A DNA stretch of 64,000 bases, from NCBI RefSeq assembly GCF_009727055.1, contig NC_052354.1, forward strand, positions 37,624,543 to 37,688,542, read 5' to 3'. The stretch's first letter is position 1, and the number at the start of each line of letters is the position of its first letter. Made by a program: the position numbers and the translations under genes. Below, piece after piece: positions 35,441-46,652 of the stretch. The stretch comes from Benincasa hispida (Eukaryota > Streptophyta > Magnoliopsida > Cucurbitales > Cucurbitaceae). The notes beneath the pieces were generated by a model that saw only the letters and a program-made list of their open reading frames with translations, did not search any database and was not told where the DNA came from.

Positions 35441-35825
35441 CGTTGGGAATGATCTACATTCACCTTAAGCCTAAGGTCCACAAAGACACATGGGAGTTAC
35501 TCTTCACTCGTCTCACATTAGAAAATTAAGGAGTGGGTAGAGAATATATATATATGAGACCACTTCTAGGGACTTGGAAAAGTGTATAGAGGGGTAGTAG
35601 AGAGCCTTTTCCCACACCAGGCCATCGCACCATCTAGACGAATGAACAAACGGGTTCGAGTAACCACACTCGCACGAAAAAGGAAATAGTTTTATTTTTT
35701 TTCTTAAACCAATAAACCATTGAAATCTAATTGTTTTAAAATAAAAACATTTAGGGTTTTAATTGTGCTATTATTTTCTATATCTTGAATTAATTTCCCA
35801 AACGTTTTGGCCTTATCTTCTCCAA
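35441..35825 (+). repeat. Family D Copia LTR, 5' copy
   Basis: From a mutated start (CGTTGGGAATGA, expected TG) it matches 43683-44105 along about 385 bases. Shared words include 'cattcaccttaagcc', 'acacatgggag', 'aaattaaggagtgggtaga', 'accacttctagggacttg' and 'cctaattgttttaaaataaa'. The LTR may run further to the right, but similarity to the 3' copy fades after 35825. Confidence 0.7.
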
Positions 35826-36449
35826 GCATGAGCTGCAACTCATGTAACTCTTCTCTTTGTATGTTGATCTATAATATAATGAAGAGATTGGAGTGAAAAT
35901 CGGGCATACAATCAATAGGGATTTTGAGAGAAAATTGGGTTTGAAGAAAGAATTCTTCAGCTAGTTTTCTACAGTGAGCATTTCTCCTTCTACCCTTGAT
36001 CCAAGCTTGTTTTGAGTCCCACAACTCAATCTAGAGCACCAAGAGAATAGTGAAGAAGATCTTGAGGTGGTCTACAACAAGATTTGGAGAAGATAGCAGC
36101 TGGTGAAGGAGCTTTGAAGAAGTTCCACAAGAGGTATGTCTTGAAACCCATTTTTTTCTACAAAAGCATGCTTTATATTTTGCCAAAATTAGTGAATTTG
36201 AGTGCTTAGATGATCCTTGAGCTTCCGCTGCTGTTGATTCAATCCTACACATATCATGTTCATCGCATAGTCTTTAGCTACATGATCGCATACCATACGA
36301 TACTCGATGCATGCTACACGATCATGTAAACTTTCATGCTCATCACATAGTCCTAAGCTACACGATCACATATAAACAATCGTGTAAACTCGATGCCTCC
36401 CTGCTTGACCATCAGGAGTTTGCTATACGATCAGCTGCAAGAGTTATTT

Positions 36450-37465
36450 ATGGAGCGGTTCAAGGCCCGGTTCACTTGTTCCGAACCGATGGACTCTTTT
36501 GTAATAGTTAGTCGTTTTTTTTAGAATTTCTATCCCAGCCCATCAACTTTAGTTAAATATACATGTGATATATGTTTATATTATATGTCATAATATATGT
36601 CACATAGTTTTAAAATCCACCATAGTTTATGCATTTATTTTCATGCATCATTTTATATTATAAGTGTTATAATATACTAGTATGCATGGTTTAAATTATA
36701 TAAAGCATGATCATGCATCATATAATATAAAAGTTATACTATATGTATGTATGCATGCATTATAGCATATCCATGCATCATTTATATTATAAGTGTTATA
36801 ATATACTAGTATGCATGGTTTAAATTATATAAAGCATGATCATGCATCATATAATATAAAAGTTATACTATATGTATGTATGCATGCATTATAGCATATC
36901 CATGCATCATTTATATTATAAGTGTTATAATGTAAGGTTGAATGGTTGTATAGAATGTATGCTATAACATAGTTCATTACTTAGTTATTTAAAAGTTATA
37001 TATTAGTAATGAATGAACATTGCATGAAGCATGACACTACCTTAGGTTAATTTATAATTATTATAAATAACTTATGTATGTCTTGCTTGCAATTCTGGTT
37101 TTTAATTTGTTTCATTTACTTTATACGAGTTATAAATAAATGAAATTAGAAATTAAAATCAATAACCAAGAGTTGCATACAAACTTAGGTAAAATCATTT
37201 TTTTGAAATAGTTTTAAAATATGATTGAGATAGACCTAAGTTCACAAATTTCTAATGAGATTAGAAATTAGATTAATCTTTTAAATCGGTTTAATAGGAT
37301 AAATTGATTTCAATAAAAGATTAAATTTGTAGTAAATATATCTATAAGGGACCTTTTGTCTAAAGTGGCTTCTGGCTAGGTTGGGTGTTAGGTTTTTAAA
37401 GGATGCATGTTTTCTATGTTAATTCCCCCAAAATTGTGTTGATTATTTGCTTTAATTACTAATTC
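36450..37465 (+). mobile_element. Family A leader fragment
   Basis: It matches the leader of the family A element at about 47130-48010. Shared stretches include 'aagcatgacactacctta', 'gaaattagaaattaaaatca' and 'gaccttttgtcta', in the same order. Neither a 5' LTR nor a primer-binding site accompanies it, and it is cut off at 37465 by the Gypsy LTR. Confidence 0.7.
36651..36930. repeat. 129-bp tandem repeat, two and a bit copies
   Basis: A 129-base unit is repeated head to tail: 'atatactagtatgcatgg' at 36672 recurs at 36801, and the next unit starts but diverges after 'gtgttataat'. The unit is full of GCAT/ATGC palindromes (gatcatgcatcatat, tatgcatgcatta). Confidence 0.85.
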
Positions 37466-38887
37466 TGTTGGTAAAACTGTCCCCAAAGCATTTAAGAGTC
37501 ATTAAGAGAAGATCGGGCCAAAAAGATCCAAAATAACCAAAAAAATCAACAATTTCAAGAGAATCGAGTAAATTACCAAAATGCCATTGAGAATCGAGTA
37601 TTCACCATTAAGTTGTAGCATCACGACCCTAGGAGAGGCATTGCGCAACACTTGAAGACAGAACGCTTCATTCTGCTGCAAAACAGGACAGTGTTGCAAC
37701 ACTCCGGACTTTGACACAAATCATCCCATGCGCGCGTGCCTTGCGTTGACAAGCGTTAAGGGTAGCATTGCAACACAAGCCCAACGCTTCTTGGCTTTTC
37801 ATCGATTTAGCGTTGCAATGCTACCCCGACATCGTGACGCTAGCCTGTGTACTATAAAAGGTTTTTCTTTCATTTTTGCAAAGGGAGGAAGAAAATCCAT
37901 GGAGGCTGGGATCTCTCTTCGAGTTCTTTCACTTCTTTGGTAATTCGTGTTCCAATTTAGGTTAAATTTTATATTTTCGTTGAAATGTAAACAAAACTCT
38001 TGTAATTCTTCATACAATTTGTCTATGAATTTGTGAAGTTTGATTGAATCTTGTTTCTAGATTTCAAGGGTTCTTGCAAGGTCATTTGAGTTTTCTCTTT
38101 TCTTTATCAATTACAATCTGATTTCAATTCTTGATGCATGTTGAATGATCTAGATCTTGAACATGTATAGTCTAGATGCTTGGTTTTGTCACAATCATTG
38201 TTGAATATGTTGCTTTCAATGTGTTTGATGGAATGTCTAGCCAAGATCTACAAGAGGCAATAGTAATTGTGTATTTGATGGCTATCCTAGGATGCATTAA
38301 TTACTAGATTTGGAGAAAATTTAGTTAATTGAGTAATCTATCTTAACAATTAATCAACGTAATTGAATCTTAGAACCTAATGTACATGTTTTTTATTCTA
38401 TATGGCCGCTATCGAACCCAATAGAAGTAGGAGCATATAGGTTGATTAGGGTTTGGCCTATCCAACCTTAATAAATGATTAGGATGCTCTTTTGACTAGG
38501 TTATTGCTAGTTGTCAGCCTTTGTAGAGGCTAGCTTGATCGAGTTGAGTGAGTAGTTGCGAGCATAATCCGATTGTCAATAAACTTTTAGAATTTGATGA
38601 TAGAAATTACATTGAACATCTAACTTGAACTAAAAGCAAGATCATTCCTTGTTTACATTCATCTTTTATCTTTTGATTTCTAGTATTTTTTTCAATTTAA
38701 TCAATCACCGTTTTATTGCTTTAATAGTCAAAGTTAGTTAAGAAAGGATAAGAATGAAAACCTTCCCTGTGGATCGAACTCTTACTTCCACCTTAACTAC
38801 GAGTTATTTAGGTTGTTGTTCGAGCTTTATAAATATTATTTGTTTCGAGTTAGGTAGAACTAACGACACTTACTTAACCGCCGAACA
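37466..38887 (+). repeat. Gypsy (Athila/Tat-type) 5' LTR
   Basis: It starts TGTTGGTAAAAC and ends in CA (cgaaca), 1422 bases, followed at 38891 by a primer-binding site. The final 150 bases include 'ccctgtggatcgaac', the phrase that closes many Athila/Tat LTRs. A TATA-like word (actataaaagg, 37851-37861) precedes a region of likely transcription start. Its first part contains several near-palindromic 'gcgttgcaatgc' words. No matching 3' LTR is present. Confidence 0.7.
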
Positions 38888-38890
38888 AAA

Positions 38891-38908
38891 TGGTGCCGTT
38901 GCCGGGGA
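38891..38908 (+). other. Gypsy primer-binding site
   Basis: TGGTGCCGTTGCCGGGGA starts three bases after the LTR end. It differs at one base from TGGCGCCGTTGCCGGGGA, the site used by many Athila/Tat Gypsy elements. Confidence 0.8.
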
Positions 38909-39520
38909 AGGTTAAGCCATTTAATCTTTTTCTTAGCAAACTTTAAAACACAAAAAATATTTTCTTTTCTTTGTGTTTACTTGTCTTAATATAATGGATA
39001 TGAACATCTATTACGCACTTCAAGTGATGTATGCGATCCATCAAAGAGTTTAAGAGGTAAGAGAATTTAATAGCTTAAAAGTGAAATAAATGAACTAACT
39101 TCTCTTGTTTGATTCTTGGTTACTGAACACACACAGGATTCGCATGGTCCTGAGCGCGAATGCTATGCTCCTTAGGAGATGCCTAACCAAACCCTATTAT
39201 CGATGCCGTATTCTTCTACCAATTTAGGTAATTCCTCAGAAAATTTAGCTGATGAACTTTCTGACTACTCTTGTAAGTTTGTGCAGAAACATTCTTATCT
39301 TTCTCAAGAACCATCGAGTTTCCAGCAGGATAGCTTCTATTCCGAACATAAGGTTAGAACTGACTTTCAGAATCTGTTGAACTTGTTGCCCAGATTACCG
39401 ATTCGGTTAGGAGAATCGATGAGCCTTGGGAAGATGCATCTTCTGAGAGTACTGAGTTAAATGGTGGAAGAATTCACATCGATGATCCTATAGAGCCGCC
39501 GATTCTTCGAAATTCCTATC
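38909..39520 (+). pseudogene. Truncated Gypsy leader and gag N-terminus
   Basis: An open frame at 39179-39460 (93 codons, polar, Ser/Leu-rich) may be the beginning of gag. It is cut near 39520, where a family A LTR fragment begins. No capsid or protease motif can be seen, so the assignment rests on position after the primer-binding site. Confidence 0.45.
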
Positions 39521-39554
39521 AAGGTAAGACGTTGGATTTAATAATTGGTTATAT

Positions 39555-40650
39555 CAAGGTAAAGGTCGTCGCACTGTTGATTAGTTATATCCAATGGATA
39601 CAGAAATTTATCTGTAGTGCGAAGAGTGCAGCTGTCGGTCTTTAGTGGAGTGACCGACAGTTAACGGAGGTTGGATAATTTAATTAAAGAGTTTAATTAA
39701 TTGTCCGAGTACCTTTGGAGCTTCAATCTACAAGTCCATAAAGTCCCAAATGTAGCTCAATAGGGATTTAATCTTTGGATTAATTTGAAGTGTTCAAATT
39801 GATTAAGGGAATTAATTATATATGATATAATTAATTATAATGTATTTGATACATTATGAGAGGAATTTGAATGTGATTCAAATACCAATTATATGAATAA
39901 GATTCATGTAATTAAATATAAATATGATTTATATTGAGAGGAATAAAATATTTGGATATGATCTGAATATTATTTATATGGATGAGATTCGTATAAATGG
40001 ATTTAATATAAATGTGATTTATATTAAATATCACTTATAGTTAAGAGAGAATAAAAATTATAGTTTATGTTGTATTTGATGCAATATACAACTATAGGCT
40101 ATATAATGTATATATATAATAAAGTAGTTATTATATATTTGTTATTAATTTATTTGAAATTAATAAAAGGAAAGGAGTTATAACCCCTCCCCACATTCTC
40201 CCCAAATAACTAACAAGTGATAAAAGTGTGGGTGGATGAGATTCATCTAGTTCTAAGAGAACATTACAGAGAAAGGTTTTTTGAGAAAAACTCCCTCCAA
40301 TCCTCTCCTTCTCATTCCCTCCACCAAGGAATCAAACAAAGTTCACAACTCATACTTGAATCCTTTAATCCCAAAAGAGAATACAGAGGGTTCTTGATCG
40401 GTAGTATCCGTGCGAGAAGAAGAAGTTTCAAGAGGAAGGTGTTCCATTCGTGATTGTTCGAGGGATTCGTGAAGAAAGGTTTTTCAAAGGTGAAAACTCT
40501 TGAACTTATTTCTTTTATCAAAAGCATGATGTAATTCATAGTTAAATGCATATCCATTGTTTCTTTGTTGTAACTTCTTGTATTCAATAATTAACGGAAT
40601 TTGAAAATCCGCTTCCGTTCAAGGATCTCCTCATGTCAAGATTTCCTACA
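39555..40650 (+). repeat. 5'-truncated family A LTR
   Basis: It matches about 45525-46625 of the family A LTR: 'ttatatccaatgga', 'gaagagtgcagctgtcgg', 'tttaattaattgtccgagta' and 'gaattaattatat'. The first 880 or so bases are missing, and the CA end and primer-binding site are lost where the family D gag sequence starts. Confidence 0.75.
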
Positions 40651-41300
40651 TCATGGCCATCTGCTCAACCATGGGACAGATCCCTTATTTGATCTATTAG
40701 TCATCCAAAAATTTGCAAAAGTAATATGGAATACCCTAGAATTCAGATATGAAGGTGACGATGTAGGCAGGAAAAAGTACATAGTTGGTAGGTGGTTACA
40801 GTACTAGATATTGGATGACAAATTGGTGATGGAGCAGTTTCACTAGTACGAAATTTTAGTGGCCAATGTACTTTCTGAAGGCATGAAGATGTGCGAGATT
40901 CTTCAAGCAAATATGTTGCTTGAAAATTTTCTACCCACTTAAAGTGACTACTATAACCACCTGAAATACAAAAAGAATGATTTGACGCTACAAGAGTTGA
41001 TCAGTTACATGCACACTAAAAATGCAAACAGACAGAAAGATAAGTTGAACTCTTTATCTGTTAATTTGGCTAACCTTGTTGAATCTTCAAATGTGAGACA
41101 TGTTCAAAAACAAAGGGAAACAAACAACAAAAGTGATTTGTTATGCTTTTGGAAAACCTGGACGTAAATTTTATCAATGCAATTAGAGAAAGGGAAGGCT
41201 AGACCAAAATTCAACTACAACCAAACCTACTCCACAAGCCAATATAGTCGTAGATGAAATTATTGCTGCAGTGTTAGGGTGCTTAGCCAAGGTATCATAT
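40640..41300 (+). pseudogene. Family D Copia gag remnant
   Basis: Mostly one frame with stops: KVIWNTLEFRYEGDDVGRKK, then LVANVLSEGMKMCEILQAN, then NDLTLQELISYMHT and LNSLSVNLANLVESS. This is the UBN2-type gag of plant Copia elements. The zinc-knuckle region is damaged (LLCFWKTWT). Confidence 0.75.
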
Positions 41301-41779
41301 CAGAATTCAAGAAACCCACGGTTAGATTTTAAACTTTTGACTACATTTTCATCTATTATGCTAATAATAATTTTGCATATAGGTTTATGTGTTTAAGTGA
41401 TAATTCATTGTGTGAATATACAGATGTTGTGTTTTCTTAGCATGTTTCTCCATGATTAAAACTGTTGATGAATCACTAGATAATTCACTCAACAATCAAA
41501 CTGCTAATATTTCAAACATCAATCAAATGTTTGACTCCCTCTTTCTAACCCTAATAACACACTTGCATTAAAGCCTAGAAGAAGTAAAAGAAAAAAGGGT
41601 TAGTAAGGATTTTGTACCTAATTTTGTAACTACCTTTTTAGTTGAAAATTTAGATAAAATAGACAATCAATTTGCTTGCATGTACCTGATAGATGGGGAT
41701 CCAAAAAACCTATCAAGAAGCTTTAAAGCTTAGTAGATTATAGTTTTTAGAAAGAAGCAATCAAAAGGTGAAATAGATT

Positions 41780-43130
41780 CCTTAATTATGAATCAAATAT
41801 AGGAATTAGTGGAACTACCTAAAGGAAATAAACCCGTTAGGTGTAAATGGATCTTTAAGAAGAAAAGGAGATCAGATGGTACAATAGACAAGTTTAAGGT
41901 AGACTAGTGATTGTGGGATACATGCAAAAGCAAGACATAGACTATTCTAATACATCAATGGATGTAAAGACAGTGTTCCTCAATGGGGACTTGGAAGAGG
42001 AAATATATATGATACAACCTGAAGGTTTTATTATTGTTGGTCAAGAAAATAAGGGCTGTAAACTTATAAAATCTCTTTATGGTCTAAAACAAGCTCCTAA
42101 AAATGGTATGAAAAATTTAACAACACTTTAGTAAACAATGGTTTTAAAATAAACTGTTTTGACACATGTGTTTACTTAAAATCGTCTGAAGCTGACTGTG
42201 TGATTATCTGTTTGTATGTTGATGATGTGTTGATCTTTGGCACAAACATAGATATAATTAACGACACTAAGTTATTTCTATCCTCACAAATTGAAATGAA
42301 AGATTTAGGTGAGGCTGACGTGCTACTTGGTTTTAAGATTTTTTTTTAAAAAAAAAACTAAAGATGGTTTCTTTATATATCAATCACACTATACTGAAAA
42401 ATTACTAAAGAGATTTGGTAGTTTTAATGTTACACCTATCAGAACACCCTACGATCCTAGTATGAATCTTAATAAGAATAAGGGTTAAAGTATCTCTCAA
42501 TCTATGCAAAAATTATTAGTAGTGTTATGTTTTTAATGAACTATACTAGACCCAATATTGCATATATTGTGTGTACATTGAGTAGATATACTCATAATCC
42601 CGATAAAGATCATTGGACAATACTTCATCGTTTGCTAAGGTTTCTCAGAGGTATAATGGATTTTTGTCTACATTTCAACAATTTTCCTGCAGCGTTAGAA
42701 GGATATTGTGATGCAAACTGGGTAACAAATAATGACGAAGTAAGTTCAGCTAGTGGATACGTATTTATACTAGAGGGATGAGCTATTTCATGGAAATCAG
42801 CTAAACAAACCTATATAACACAATCCACCATAAAATTGGAGTTTATAGTACTAAACTAGCTAGATAAATAGCAGAGTGGCGAAGAAATCTGTTAGGAGAC
42901 GTACTATGAGGGGCTTCTGTACCAGTATCTTTGCATTGTGATTCACAAGCTGCCATAGGTATTGCCAAAAATAACATGTATAATGGAAAAAGGAGGCATA
43001 TTCACCTTAGACATGGAGTTGTGAAACAACTATTGAAGGAAGGAATTATCCCCTTGAAGTATGTAAGTTCGAAGAGGAATTTAGCAGATATTTTCACCAA
43101 AGGCCTAACAGGAGAGTAATCCTTGAATCT
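41780..43130 (+). pseudogene. Family D Copia reverse transcriptase and RNase H remnant
   Basis: The reverse transcriptase is recognisable from [45 protein letters not shown] and CLYVDDVLIFG (near 42213, catalytic YVDD intact). RNase H ends with LHCDSQAAIGIAKN and NLADIFTKGLTGE. Several stops and frameshifts separate open frames 41907-42131, 42527-42781 and 42931-43119. The segment just before (41310-41780) holds no recognised protease or integrase. Confidence 0.85.
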
Positions 43131-43682
43131 TCAACTAGTGTGGGACTTAAACCCTCATTGTGATCCATAACCTTTTATTTTGGATGGTCTTACTTGATGA
43201 ATAATTTGAGAGCGGTCCATAGCCCTTTATTTTGGGTAGTTTATTGAGATAGACTTGATGATAATTTGTAAAGTCTTCGTAGTTAAGTTTTGAGTGGTCT
43301 ATTATGATAGACTTAATGAAACATCTAATGTGAAAGTGAATGTGTGGGTTGCCTTCTATGAAAGAGTTTGAGGCCCTCTTTCAAGAGCTTTCACGATGAC
43401 CTAAGGTTTTATGTGAATAACCCAAATAGCACTTGATGCATGATTTTACCATGGAATCAAGAGAAAGATCAAAATGATTGAAACATGTTGTGTGGGTCTC
43501 GACTAGAATTTACAAAAGTTCAAAAGGTAACTCACTTATTTTAAAGTAGTTGTTGCCCTACTTCACTATGCATCAATTCAAATCGCAAGATATTAATGCT
43601 TAAGTTTACTGTCATTCCATTACTCAAAATCACTTCCTTCTTTCTATCTTTTTTCAGTACCTGTAGGTCATTTGCAGGGGAT
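43131..43682 (+). other. Family D 3' untranslated region and polypurine tract
   Basis: Non-coding sequence follows the end of pol, with repeats of 'ccctttattttggg' and 'gatagacttgatgaa'. It closes with gcagggg directly before the 3' LTR, the expected polypurine tract. Confidence 0.6.
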
Positions 43683-44300
43683 TGCTGGGAATGACCCACA
43701 TTCACCTTAGGCCCAAGGCCCATAAAGACACATGGGAATTTCTTTTCACTTATCTCGCATTGGAAAATTATTGGAAAATTAAGGAGTGGGTAGATAATAT
43801 ATATATATATATATGAGGACCACTTCTAGGGACTTGCAAAAGTGGATAAAAGGGTAGTAGAGGGCCTTTTCACATGCGCACGTCGTGCCGCCACTGCTTG
43901 TGTCGTCGGATGGGCGGGCGACTCAAGAAACCATGCTTGCGCGAAAAAAAAGAAATAGTTATTTATTTATTTTTGTTTTGTTTTTTTTTAAATGCTTAAA
44001 CCAGTGAAACCTAATTGTTTTAAAATAAAAATGTTTAGGCTTTTAATGCCATTATTTTCCAAATCTAGAATTAATTTCCCTAACATTTTGGTCTTCCTCA
44101 TCTTTTTCATTCTCTTGAAAACCCAGTGAACTTCTAGATCTAAAAATATATGATTTATTCATCTGCTTTCTTCTCCATATTATGATCAATTCTTTTTCTC
44201 TTGTTTGATTCCTACCTTCCATCCGATGAGTGCACGTCTGAAGGTGTGTGTTGTGTTAATCTTAGGGAGCAATCGGTAAGAATGATTTACACCACAGTCA
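43683..44300 (+). repeat. Family D Copia LTR, 3' copy
   Basis: It begins TGCTGGGAATGACCC after the polypurine tract and matches 35441-35825 over the first 420 bases. The right end is estimated; a CA end cannot be fixed because the 5' copy has no comparable right half. Confidence 0.65.
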
Positions 44301-44651
44301 TGCCAAATTTGCTTTCAAGGTAGTGGTATTCATGACACAACGAAAAAAGTTCCAGATTTGACGACGATTAACATTAAATACAAATTTAAAATTATTAATT
44401 ATAGTGCTAATAGTCTTCTTTTAAGTAATTTAATTTTAATAAAAACACTTTGAATATAAGCAAACCAAACAAACTTGTGTATACTTTTGAGAAAATGTAA
44501 CCAAACACATGAGTGTTTTTATTCAAAAAATATTAACTGTTTAAATTAAAATAAAATTTTGAAAATATTTTTTCTCCCAAAGCAATCCAAACATTCCCTA
44601 ATTCAAGTTTGTATGTTAAAAAAAAAAAAAATCAAAATGACATGTTAAATG
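44301..44651. other. Short spacer between two Copia elements
   Basis: AT-rich sequence with no gene. The last five bases before the family A LTR are AAATG; the right-hand target duplication would lie outside the window. Confidence 0.5.
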
Positions 44652-46638
44652 TGTTGGGGTTGATGCCCTAAGTCTCGTAAAGTCCTGTAGTTTGTAATCG
44701 TATTATACAAACATTTTATTTATTTATTAAAATATGAGATGTTTTATTTGACATTTAGTAGCATTAGACCCAAAAACCAATATACTAACATCCAAGGTTA
44801 TCTTTTGTAGCTTAAACATGTATTGTAGAGACATACAGATGGATCATTTTTAAGTGATAACCTAAATGGTCTATAGTAGATGGATAAGGTTGGATACCTT
44901 ATCCTGGTGACATTATGAGTACGATCCGCTTTGTAGACATTACAATTGTTGTAAAGTGCTACTAATGATCTGATCCTAATCATTTATGTAGAGATATGTG
45001 AGCAGGGGTATTCTATACAAAGGAGTTTATATAAAATCAGACCATGAAATGATTAGTCTCATTATATAACATCGTTCGTAATGAAGACTTACATTTCACT
45101 AGGATGACCATAGGTGACATGACTTGAATCCTGAGTGAGTTGTGAACGAGCCTATGAAGACGATCCTTTGATTTGTATGGGTGAAGAGTGGTCAAATCAC
45201 CGACTCAATAAGCCTACTATTTTGGGGATTCATCTGGTTAGGGAGTTGGGAACACAGCTACACAAGACAGAATTCACTCCTTCCCCAATGTCAGGGAAAG
45301 TAGATAAATTGCTCTATTAAAGGCTGATTTCGGGGCTTGAAAAATATGGTGCCACACCCTTTCCTAGCTCAAGAGGGGTTTAGTCATAGTTGGACTATGA
45401 CTTATTGTTCATTAGAGGGATCAGTGGTACTTAAAGAGTTAGAAGTAAATATAGGGGCAAAATGATAATTTGGCTCAGTTGTACTTACGAGCAATTTGTG
45501 AATGGTCATCACACTGATGACTGGTTATATCCAATGGACACAGAAATATATTTGTAATGTGAAGAGTGCAACTGTCGATCTTTAGAGAAGTGCCCGACAA
45601 TTAATGAATGTTTAATAATTTAATTAAAGAAGTTTAATTAATTATTCGAGTACCATTGGAGCTTCAAACTACAGGTTCATGTGGTTCCCTCTGTAGCTCA
45701 ACATGGATTAAATGAGAATCAAATTTTAGATTAATTTGAATTGTTCAAATTAATTGAGGGAATTAATTATATGTGATATAATTAATTTAATTTAATTATA
45801 CATGATATCATTAGTATAATATATATGATACATGATATAATTAGTATAATATATATGATACATTATAATATAAAGTTTATTTGAGAGGAAATAAATATTT
45901 GAATATGATTCAAATATTAATTATATGAATTTGATTCATATAATTAAATTTAATATAAATGAAATTTATATTAAATACCATTGATGAGGGAAGTAAAACT
46001 ATAAGGTATATTGTATATGATACAATATTAAGCCATAGGTTATATGTTTTATGTCATGTAACCTATAGTCATATATATATAATAAGGTAGTTATTATATA
46101 TATAATAGTTTTATTTAAATTTAAATTAAATTAATTTTAATTTTTGAATTAGTGGGAGGCAACTTCTCCCGTAATTTCTCTCAACTCACTACGTGTAAGG
46201 GAAATGTGTCTTCTTCACAAAAATTGAATGGCCAGAAAAATTATAGAAGGATCTCTCGGCAAGAAATCTCCAGAAAAGGTTATACCTACCCTATCTCTTT
46301 TCGTCTCAATCTCTATCCCTCTCCAAAATCACAGAACCCACAAACTCCTATGATTCTCATCCCAATAGAGAATACGGAGGTTCTTATTGGTGATAGCCAA
46401 TTAGGGTTTCGTGTACATTACAATTCGTTACTTTTTGGAAAAAGAATTCACAAGAAGAAGATTAGATCTTCAAGGGTTAGTTTTCTATCTCATTTTCTCA
46501 GTTTCATATTTAGCATGCTGTAAAATTTATTTTGATGCATAATGTTTCTGTTTTGTTTCTGTAAAATTCACATTCTGTAAAAATTGGCATTTGGGTCCGA
46601 TTCATGCTTTTGCTCAAGGATCTTCACTGGTTCCTTCA
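44652..46638 (+). repeat. Family A Copia 5' LTR
   Basis: It begins TGTTGGGGTTGATGCCCT and ends CA (46637-46638), 1987 bases. It matches 83-2201 in reverse and the truncated copy at 39555-40650. Repeated palindromic AT words such as 'ttaattatatgtgatataat' occupy 45760-46080. It carries no host gene; the frame at 46152-46523 is fortuitous. Confidence 0.85.
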
Positions 46639-46640
46639 AT

Positions 46641-46652
46641 TGGTATCAAAGC
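46641..46652 (+). other. Copia primer-binding site
   Basis: TGGTATCAAAGC, one base from the canonical plant Copia methionine-tRNA site TGGTATCAGAGC, starts two bases after the LTR end. Confidence 0.85.

Larger units (their letters stand above)
35441..44300 (+). mobile_element. Scrambled family D Copia element
   Basis: LTR-like ends at 35441 and 43683 bracket a damaged gag (40640-41300), a reverse transcriptase (41780-42480), an RNase H end (42900-43130), a 3' untranslated segment and a polypurine tract (gcagggg, 43674-43680). Between the 5' LTR and gag lie pieces of other elements: family A leader (36450-37465), the start of a Gypsy element (37466 to about 39520) and a truncated family A LTR (39555-40650). 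Protease and integrase are missing. The right boundary of the 3' LTR is uncertain. Confidence 0.6.

Noticed and set aside
35255..35452. A 65-codon Ser/Asn/Gln-rich open frame (possible small secreted or disordered protein)
   Set aside because: It lies in the imperfect CAAC/TCCAAC repeat tract, whose period creates the composition, and it leads straight into a family D LTR. No start context or homology supports it.
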